6,422 bases of DNA, from assembly GCA_021767525.1 (NCBI GenBank), contig JAASTF010000186.1, positions 1 through 6,422 of the forward strand. The letters run 5' to 3'. The DNA comes from Paracoccaceae bacterium (GTDB lineage Bacteria; Pseudomonadota; Alphaproteobacteria; Rhodobacterales; Rhodobacteraceae). Below, piece after piece: positions 1-4,924 of this stretch. The number at the start of each line of letters is the position of its first letter. Within the stretch, counting starts at the first letter, position 1. The notes below the pieces were generated by a model, which was not told where the DNA came from, did not search any database, and saw only the letters and a program-made list of their open reading frames with translations. Both the position numbers and the translations under genes were made by a program.

Positions 1-322
1 CGACACCACCCGCAACCGCCTGCGCACGCTTTACAAAACCATCCCCGAGGTCACCCGCGGCTTCGGCGCGCTGTCGAAGGCCGTCAAAGAGGGCGGCGTT
101 CTGGATTTCAAAACCAAGGAATTCGTGGCGCTTGGCATCGCTGTCGGCATCCGCTGCGAATCCTGCATCGCGCTGCATGTCGAGGCGCTGGTCAAGGCCG
201 GCGCCACCCGCGACGAACTGGCCGATGTGCTGGGCATGTCGATCCAGATGGGTGGCGGCCCGGCCACGATGTATGCCAGCAAGGCGCTGGAATGTTTCGA
301 CGAACTGACCGAAAAGGCATGA
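1..322 (+). CDS. Carboxymuconolactone decarboxylase / AhpD-like protein (5' partial)
   Basis: The reading frame is open from the window edge (first full codon at base 2) to a TGA at 320-322, giving 106 visible residues without the start. The core carries the AhpD-type redox motif CxxCxxxH (Cys52, Cys55, His59 of the visible part, in RCESCIALHVEAL), followed by a helix-rich GATRDELADVLGMSIQMGGG segment typical of the family. Family members use the cysteine pair in peroxide reduction or related redox chemistry, although some are decarboxylases; the CxxCxxxH pattern favours the redox branch. Single-domain members are about 110-120 residues, so probably only a few N-terminal residues are missing. 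The stop overlaps (ATGA) or lies a few bases before the next start, implying co-transcription with the EF-hand gene. The specific substrate cannot be told from sequence. Confidence 0.88.
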   Translation, partial: DTTRNRLRTLYKTIPEVTRGFGALSKAVKEGGVLDFKTKEFVALGIAVGIRCESCIALHVEALVKAGATRDELADVLGMSIQMGGGPATMYASKALECFDELTEKA

Positions 323-327
323 CGGAT

Positions 328-771
328 ATGCGCATCCTGGCCCTGTCTGCCGCCATTGCCCTGGCGCCACTGACTGCGCTGGCCAATTCGCATGGTGGCG
401 GCAGTGCCGGCGCCCATTTCATCGAGAACTGGGATCTCGACGGGGACGGCGCGGTGACACTGGCCGAGGCGCAGGAACGCCGCGGCGATGTTTTCCTGTC
501 CTTCGACGCGGACGAAGACGGCGCGCTGTCGGCCGAAGAATACGACATGTTCGACGCCGCGCGCGCCAATGACCTGGTGGAAATGGGCCTGCCCGCCAAG
601 GCCGCCACCGGCGACAACCCGGCCGGACTGATGCGCCGCGACATCACCGATGCGAATAGCGATGGCCAGGTGACGCGCGAAGAATTCATCGACAGCGCCG
701 CCGGCTGGATCACGCGGATGGACAGCAACGGCGACGGCGTCGTGACAGCAGCCGATTTCGGGCCTAACTGA
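328..771 (+). CDS. Small exported EF-hand calcium-binding protein
   Basis: This predicted 147-residue protein starts with a signal-peptide-like segment (residues 1-19: Arg2, a hydrophobic Ala/Leu core, then an ALA cleavage-type site), so it is probably periplasmic or secreted. Four EF-hand loops are visible: 36-47 (DLDGDGAVTLAE), 60-71 (DADEDGALSAEE), 108-119 (DANSDGQVTREE) and 132-143 (DSNGDGVVTAAD). All have acidic or Asn residues at loop positions 1, 3 and 5 and Gly at 6. Loops 1-3 end in Glu and the fourth in Asp, so its calcium affinity may differ. The two pairs are separated by about 36 residues. I chose ATG 328 because the purine run GAAAAGG (311-317) lies 10 nt upstream. ATG 319 is the alternative (three extra residues, Met-Thr-Asp); it overlaps the upstream stop as ATGA but leaves almost no ribosome-binding spacing. 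The protein likely senses or buffers calcium outside the cytoplasm; its partner is unknown. Confidence 0.87.
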   Translation: MRILALSAAIALAPLTALANSHGGGSAGAHFIENWDLDGDGAVTLAEAQERRGDVFLSFDADEDGALSAEEYDMFDAARANDLVEMGLPAKAATGDNPAGLMRRDITDANSDGQVTREEFIDSAAGWITRMDSNGDGVVTAADFGPN

Positions 772-801
772 TTTGCATCACGCCGGAACGGCGCGAAAGC
801 C

Positions 802-834
802 TGTGGCGCGCCCTTTGCGGCGCGCTACATTTTT
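802..834 (+). terminator. Rho-independent terminator after the EF-hand gene
   Basis: An 11-bp stem pairs 802-812 (TGTGGCGCGCC) with 819-829 (GGCGCGCTACA). It has one G-U wobble (805/826), a 6-nt loop (CTTTGC) and five T residues at 830-834 immediately after. It begins 30 nt after the EF-hand stop and separates that gene pair from the ATP-grasp operon, which therefore needs its own promoter downstream. Confidence 0.85.
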
Positions 835-914
835 CATCGCACCGCACAAAGACTGCGCACAAACCCGGCGGCACGGCGGCTGTGCAGGGTGGTTTTGCAT
901 TTACCCCGCGCGCA

Positions 915-927
915 CCCGATCATCGGG
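915..927. promoter_or_regulatory. Perfect 13-bp palindrome, candidate operator upstream of the ATP-grasp operon
   Basis: CCCGAT (915-920) and ATCGGG (922-927) are exact inverted copies around a single central C, ending 26 nt before the start codon at 954. The site covers GATCAT (918-923), which sits 17 nt downstream of TTGCAT (895-900). Together these could be a weak -10/-35 pair, though the match to consensus is poor (4/6 and 3/6). A repressor-binding role is inferred only from symmetry and position; it could be chance in GC-rich DNA. Confidence 0.35.
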
Positions 928-940
928 CTATGAATGACTC

Positions 941-946
941 GGAGGG
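941..946 (+). promoter_or_regulatory. Ribosome binding site that sets the ATP-grasp start
   Basis: GGAGGG lies 7 nt before the ATG at 954, the best-placed Shine-Dalgarno in the upstream region. It argues against the in-frame GTG at 882 and ATG at 930, which lack a comparable site. Confidence 0.8.
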
Positions 947-953
947 TGCGAGA

Positions 954-2378
954 ATGACGACATCACCGATTTTCGACGAAATGTGGGGCACCGATGACAG
1001 CCTGCGCGATCCTTACCGCGTGTTCCACGAGTGGTTTCAGGGCGAAGATGCCGCCCGCCTGCGCGCCAAGCAACGCGATGCCGACGAGCTGTTTCGCCTG
1101 TCCGGCATCACCTTCAACGTCTACGGTCAGGCCGAGGCCGAGGAAAGGTTGATCCCCTTCGACATCATCCCGCGCATCATCTCGGGCGCGGAATGGTATC
1201 GCCTGTCGCGCGGGATCGAACAGCGCGTGCGCGCCATCAACGCGTTTCTGCACGATATCTACCACGGCCAGGAAATCATCAAGGCCGGCCGCATCCCGCA
1301 GGAAATGATCAGCGGCAACGACGCCTTTCTGCCCCAGATGATCGGGGTCGAGCCGCCGGGCGGCGTCTACACCCATATCGTCGGCATCGACCTGGTGCGC
1401 ACCGGACCTGGCGAATTCTACGTGCTCGAGGACAACGCGCGCACGCCGTCGGGCGTCAGCTATATGCTGGAAAACCGCGAAACCATGTTGCAGATGTTCC
1501 CCGAACTGTTCAGCCGCAACCGCGTGCAGCCGGTGCAGAATTACCCGGTCGACCTGCAGCGCTCGCTGGCGGCCTGCGCGCCACAGGGCGCCAGCGGCGG
1601 GCCCGTGGTCGCGGTGATGACGCCTGGCATCTTTAATTCGGCCTATTTCGAACACGCCTTCCTGGCCGACCAGATGGGCGTCGAACTGGTCGAGGGGCAC
1701 GATCTGCGCGTGGTCGACGGCCACCTGGCGATGCGCACCACCCGCGGCTACAAGACGATCGACGTGCTTTATCGCCGCGTCGACGACGATTTCCTGGACC
1801 CGCTGAATTTCAACCCGGAAAGCGCTCTGGGCGTGCCCGGCATCATGGATGTCTACCGCGCCGGCAACCTGACCATCGCCAATGCGCCGGGCACTGGCAT
1901 CGCGGATGACAAGGCGATTTACAGCTACATGCCGGAAATCGTGGAGTTCTATACCGGCGAACAGCCGCTTTTGAAAAACGTCCAGACCTGGCGATGTTCC
2001 GAGCCCGAGGCCTTGGCCTATGTGCTGGACAATCTTCAGGACCTGGTGGTGAAAGAGGTGCACGGCTCGGGCGGCTACGGCATGTTGATCGGCCCGACCG
2101 CCACCAAAAAGGATCTGGCCGCGTTCCGGCGCAAGCTGAAGGCGCGGCCCGGCAATTACATCGCGCAGCCCACGCTCAGCCTGTCGACGGTGCCGATCTT
2201 TTCGCGCAACGGCCTGGCGCCGCGCCATGTCGATCTGCGGCCCTTCGTTCTGGTCAGTCCGGGCAAGATCCACGTGACGCCGGGCGGCCTGACCCGGGTG
2301 GCGCTGAAGAAAGGGTCCTTGGTGGTGAACTCGTCGCAGGGCGGCGGCACCAAGGACACCTGGATCCTGGAGGACTGA
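954..2378 (+). CDS. Circularly permuted type-2 ATP-grasp protein (DUF404/DUF407 type)
   Basis: A complete 474-residue protein, about the usual length for this family. Recognisable blocks in order: LEDNARTPSGVSYMLENR (158-175), whose Glu-Asp-Asn resembles the Mg-binding Glu-x-Asn motif that normally ends an ATP-grasp domain; APGTGIADDKAIYSYMPEIV (311-330); the glycine-rich nucleotide loop VVKEVHGSGGYGMLIGP (365-381); RHVDLRPFVL (424-433); and the C-terminal SLVVNSSQGGGTKDTWIL (455-472). The metal motif preceding the glycine-rich loop fits a permuted fold. ATP-grasp enzymes couple a carboxylate to an amine through an acyl-phosphate, so peptide or amide ligation in the cytoplasm is the predicted chemistry; the substrate is unknown. 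No signal peptide or membrane segment is seen. It is first in the operon, 3 nt from the alpha-E gene, its usual partner. ATG 954 is chosen for its GGAGGG site; an upstream GTG at 882 would add 24 residues of atypical N-terminus. Confidence 0.93.
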   Translation: MTTSPIFDEMWGTDDSLRDPYRVFHEWFQGEDAARLRAKQRDADELFRLSGITFNVYGQAEAEERLIPFDIIPRIISGAEWYRLSRGIEQRVRAINAFLHDIYHGQEIIKAGRIPQEMISGNDAFLPQMIGVEPPGGVYTHIVGIDLVRTGPGEFYVLEDNARTPSGVSYMLENRETMLQMFPELFSRNRVQPVQNYPVDLQRSLAACAPQGASGGPVVAVMTPGIFNSAYFEHAFLADQMGVELVEGHDLRVVDGHLAMRTTRGYKTIDVLYRRVDDDFLDPLNFNPESALGVPGIMDVYRAGNLTIANAPGTGIADDKAIYSYMPEIVEFYTGEQPLLKNVQTWRCSEPEALAYVLDNLQDLVVKEVHGSGGYGMLIGPTATKKDLAAFRRKLKARPGNYIAQPTLSLSTVPIFSRNGLAPRHVDLRPFVLVSPGKIHVTPGGLTRVALKKGSLVVNSSQGGGTKDTWILED

Positions 2379-2381
2379 GCG

Positions 2382-3323
2382 ATGCTGGGCAAAACCGCGA
2401 ACGGTCTGTTCTGGATGTCGCGCTACATGGAGCGCGCCGAAAACACCGCCCGGCTGATCGAAACCGGCCAGCGGCTGGCGCTGACCCGCCTCGGCGACAG
2501 CGATGACGAATGGCGCTCGGTCCTGCAATCCAGCGGCGCGCTTTCGGCGTTTCTGGCCGAACATGACGAGATCACCAAGGATGCCGCGATCAACTGGATG
2601 GCGCGCGACCGCGCCAACCCGTCGTCGATCCGGTCCTGTATCGACTTGGCCCGTCAGAACGCGCGGCTGGTGCGCACCGCCATCACCGGCGAATTGTGGG
2701 AGGCGATCAACGCCACCTACATGTCGACCAACGACATGTTGGCCCGCAAGGTGGCCGAGCGCGACCTGCCCGCTGTCTTGCGCGCCATCCGGCAGAACAC
2801 CGCGCTGGTGCGCGGCATGGTGCACGGCACGATGATGCGCAACGACATCTACGATTTCCTGCGCATCGGCACCTTCCTGGAACGGGCCGACAACACCGCT
2901 CGGATCCTCGACGTGAAATACTACGTGCTGCTGCCCACGGTCAGCGCGGTGGGCAGCTCGATCGACAACGTGCAATGGGAAAGCATCCTGCGCTCGGTTT
3001 CGGCGCGTGGCGGGTTCCGCATGGAATACGGCAATGCGGGCGGGCCACAGGAAATCGCGCAGTTCCTGATCCTGGATCGCCGGATGCCGCGCAGCCTGGC
3101 CTTTTGCGCCAGCAAGCTGAAGGACAACCTGCGCTATCTGAACGCGGGCGCCACGCGGCCCAACGCCTCGCTTCGGATGGTGCAGGACCTGGAAACCGGT
3201 TTTCTGTCGCATGATGTGGGCGCGGTGTTCGAATACGGCCTGCATGAATTCATCCAGGCCGTTCTGGACAAGCTGGCCACGCTGGCCCGGCAGATCGAAA
3301 TAGATTTCAGGTTCTACGAGTGA
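2382..3323 (+). CDS. Alpha-E domain-containing protein
   Basis: A 313-residue, almost wholly helical protein of the alpha-E family (DUF403), at the normal family length. The N-terminal signature FWMSRYMERAENTARL (10-25) is present. The core octet ERAENTAR (17-24) recurs as ERADNTAR (167-174), exactly 150 residues later, indicating an internal duplication. Alpha-E proteins are nearly always encoded beside, or fused to, type-2 ATP-grasp proteins. They are thought to assist amide-bond formation, but no reaction has been firmly assigned to my knowledge. The conserved Glu/Arg/Asn of the two repeats are candidate functional residues. Translation starts at ATG 2382, 3 nt after the ATP-grasp stop; its ribosome binding site GGAGGA (2369-2374, 7 nt spacing) is inside the end of the upstream gene, which favours translational coupling. 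No signal peptide or membrane helix is seen. Confidence 0.93.
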   Translation: MLGKTANGLFWMSRYMERAENTARLIETGQRLALTRLGDSDDEWRSVLQSSGALSAFLAEHDEITKDAAINWMARDRANPSSIRSCIDLARQNARLVRTAITGELWEAINATYMSTNDMLARKVAERDLPAVLRAIRQNTALVRGMVHGTMMRNDIYDFLRIGTFLERADNTARILDVKYYVLLPTVSAVGSSIDNVQWESILRSVSARGGFRMEYGNAGGPQEIAQFLILDRRMPRSLAFCASKLKDNLRYLNAGATRPNASLRMVQDLETGFLSHDVGAVFEYGLHEFIQAVLDKLATLARQIEIDFRFYE

Positions 3324-3327
3324 TCCA

Positions 3328-4125
3328 ATGCGGCTGAAAATACATCACACCACGCGCTACAGCTTTATCGAGCCGGTCAGCTTCGGGCTGCAGCAGATCC
3401 GCAAGACGCCCAAGAATTCGCACCAGCAAACGGTTCTGTCTTGGCGCACCTCGATCACCGGGGGCAAACGTGAATTGCTGTATGAAGACCACCACCACAA
3501 CGTGACCGAGCTGATCTCGTTCGAGCGTGACGCCGCGCAGATCGACATCGTGTCCGAGGGCGAGGTCGAGCTGACCGACACCCACGGCGTTGTCGGACGA
3601 CACCGCGGCCCGGCGCCGCTGTGGCTTTATTGCAAGGCCACCCCCCGCACCGAGGCGAAATCGGGCGTTCAGGCGCTGGCCCGCAAGCTGGACGAGGCGC
3701 CCCCGCTGGAACGTCTGCACGCGCTTTCCGACGCCGTGCGCGAGGCGGTGACCTATCGGATCGGCGCCTCCGAGCCCGAGTGGACAGCCGAGTCCGCGCT
3801 GGCCGCCGGCCACGGTGTGTGCCAGGACCAGACCCATGTGTTCATCGCCTGCGCCCGCGCGCTGGGCTTTCCGGCGCGCTATGTCTCGGGTTACCTGATG
3901 CTGAACGATCGCGTCACCCAAGAGGCGATGCACGCCTGGGCCGAGGCGCATATCGACCAGCTGGGCTGGGTCGGTTTCGACGTGGCGAACGGTATTTCCC
4001 CCGATGCACGTTACGTCCGTGTCGCAACAGGGCTGGACTATTCCGATGCGGCACCGGTATCAGGCACAAGGATCGGCGGCGCGGGCGAAACGCTGGAGGT
4101 CCAGATAGAGGTGGCGCAGCAGTGA
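3328..4125 (+). CDS. Transglutaminase-family protein (papain-like Cys-His-Asp)
   Basis: A 265-residue protein with the two-part layout of bacterial transglutaminase-like proteins: an N-terminal beta-rich domain (about 1-105, beginning MRLKIHHTTRYSF) and a C-terminal transglutaminase core (about 115-240). The catalytic triad is visible: Cys165 in GHGVCQDQTHVF, His202 in AMHAWAEAHI and Asp218 in GWVGFDVANG. Bacterial members are predicted to act as cysteine peptidases or amide-cleaving/transfer enzymes rather than classical protein cross-linkers. There is no signal peptide, so it is cytoplasmic like its neighbours. The start ATG 3328 is 4 nt after the alpha-E stop, with only a weak GAG (3318-3320) as ribosome binding site, so its translation probably depends on coupling to the upstream gene. 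In the operon it could process, transfer or remove the product made by the ATP-grasp/alpha-E pair; this role is inferred. Confidence 0.92.
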   Translation: MRLKIHHTTRYSFIEPVSFGLQQIRKTPKNSHQQTVLSWRTSITGGKRELLYEDHHHNVTELISFERDAAQIDIVSEGEVELTDTHGVVGRHRGPAPLWLYCKATPRTEAKSGVQALARKLDEAPPLERLHALSDAVREAVTYRIGASEPEWTAESALAAGHGVCQDQTHVFIACARALGFPARYVSGYLMLNDRVTQEAMHAWAEAHIDQLGWVGFDVANGISPDARYVRVATGLDYSDAAPVSGTRIGGAGETLEVQIEVAQQ

Positions 4126-4132
4126 GGCCCAG

Positions 4133-4873
4133 ATGACGTATTGCGTGGGAATGATGCTGGATGAGGGTCTGGTATTCATGTCCGACACCCGCACCAATGC
4201 GGGCCTCGACAATATTTCGACCTTCAAGAAGATGACCATATGGGAGGCCCCGGGCGACCGGGTGATCACCCTTTTGTCATCGGGAAACCTGGCGACGACT
4301 CAATCGGTTGTCAGCCTGCTGGACGAACGCACGAAATCGCCCGACGACCGCACGCCATCGGTTCTGGGGGTGCCTTCGATGTTTCAGGTTGCACGCCTGG
4401 TGGCCGCAACCCTGCGCGAGGTGATCGACAAGCACCGCGACGCCGGCCAAGAGGCCGACAGCGCCTTCGGCGCCACGCTGATCCTGGGCGGGCAGATTGC
4501 GGGCAGCCCCCCGCGCCTGTTCCTGATCTACCCCGAAGGCAACTTTATCGAGGCCGGCGCCGACACGCCGTTTTTCCAGATCGGCGAAACCAAGTATGGC
4601 CGCCCCATCCTGGTGCGCGCCTATGACCCCGCGATGAACTTCGAAGACGCGATGCGCCTGTTGCTCGTCAGCTTCGATTCGACGGTCAAGGCCAACCTGA
4701 CGGTGGGCGCGCCGTTCGATTTTCACGTCTACCAAAAGGACAGCCTGACCGCCGGCCCCCATGGTCGGATCGAGATCGACGATCCCTATCTCCACACGGT
4801 CGCCAATGGCTGGGGCAGCGCGCTGCAAGAGGCGTTGGAAAGCCTGCCGAAATTCAGCCTGCCGAAAGGGTAA
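4133..4873 (+). CDS. Anbu, proteasome-type N-terminal threonine hydrolase
   Basis: A 246-residue protein of the predicted proteasome-type protease group (Anbu, 'ancestral beta subunit'), at normal family length. The sequence begins Met-Thr-Tyr-Cys-Val-Gly. Removing Met1 would expose Thr2 as the Ntn-hydrolase nucleophile without any propeptide. Asp18 (in FMSDTRTNAG) and Lys32/Lys33 (in FKKMTIWE) stand where proteasome beta subunits have Asp17 and Lys33 (mature numbering). Other family-like stretches are LLSSGNLATTQSV (48-60) and FGATLILGGQIAG (112-124). Structural work on homologues, as I recall, found open helical assemblies and little clear peptidase activity, so the substrate is open. It is last in the operon, 7 nt after the transglutaminase stop, with GAGG (4124-4127) 5 nt before ATG 4133, and a terminator stem starts directly after its TAA. 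No regulatory ATPase or alpha-type proteasome subunit is in the window. Confidence 0.93.
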   Translation: MTYCVGMMLDEGLVFMSDTRTNAGLDNISTFKKMTIWEAPGDRVITLLSSGNLATTQSVVSLLDERTKSPDDRTPSVLGVPSMFQVARLVAATLREVIDKHRDAGQEADSAFGATLILGGQIAGSPPRLFLIYPEGNFIEAGADTPFFQIGETKYGRPILVRAYDPAMNFEDAMRLLLVSFDSTVKANLTVGAPFDFHVYQKDSLTAGPHGRIEIDDPYLHTVANGWGSALQEALESLPKFSLPKG

Positions 4874-4905
4874 AGCCGGGCCATTTCCCGGCCCGGCTGT
4901 GTTTT
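4874..4905. terminator. Bidirectional intrinsic terminator between convergent genes
   Basis: A perfect 9-bp stem pairs AGCCGGGCC (4874-4882) with GGCCCGGCT (4890-4898) around a 7-nt loop. On the + strand it is followed by GTGTTTT (to 4905), ending the Anbu operon. On the - strand it is followed by TTTACCCTTT, a weaker T-run, so it may also stop transcription of the oxidoreductase gene. The left arm starts at the base after the Anbu TAA. Confidence 0.8.
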
Positions 4906-4924
4906 CCCTTACCCTGCGGGCGGC

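Noticed and set aside
781..793. Small hairpin CGCCG-GAA-CGGCG just after the EF-hand stop
   Set aside because: Only a 5-bp stem with no T-run; the much stronger terminator at 802-834 explains the end of the transcript.
882..953. Upstream GTG (882) or ATG (930) as the ATP-grasp start
   Set aside because: Neither has a well-placed ribosome binding site, the added residues do not look like the family, and ATG 954 has GGAGGG at 7 nt.
963..3245. A 760-codon open frame on the minus strand opposite the ATP-grasp and alpha-E genes
   Set aside because: It spans two well-supported genes, and its translation is rich in His, Gln, Arg, Ala and Asp with no recognisable motif. Long antisense open frames are expected opposite GC-rich coding sequence, where third-position G/C removes stop codons from the complementary frame.
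4277..4828. Minus-strand open frame opposite Anbu
   Set aside because: Shadow of the Anbu gene: low-complexity charged composition and no plausible start signal or family resemblance.
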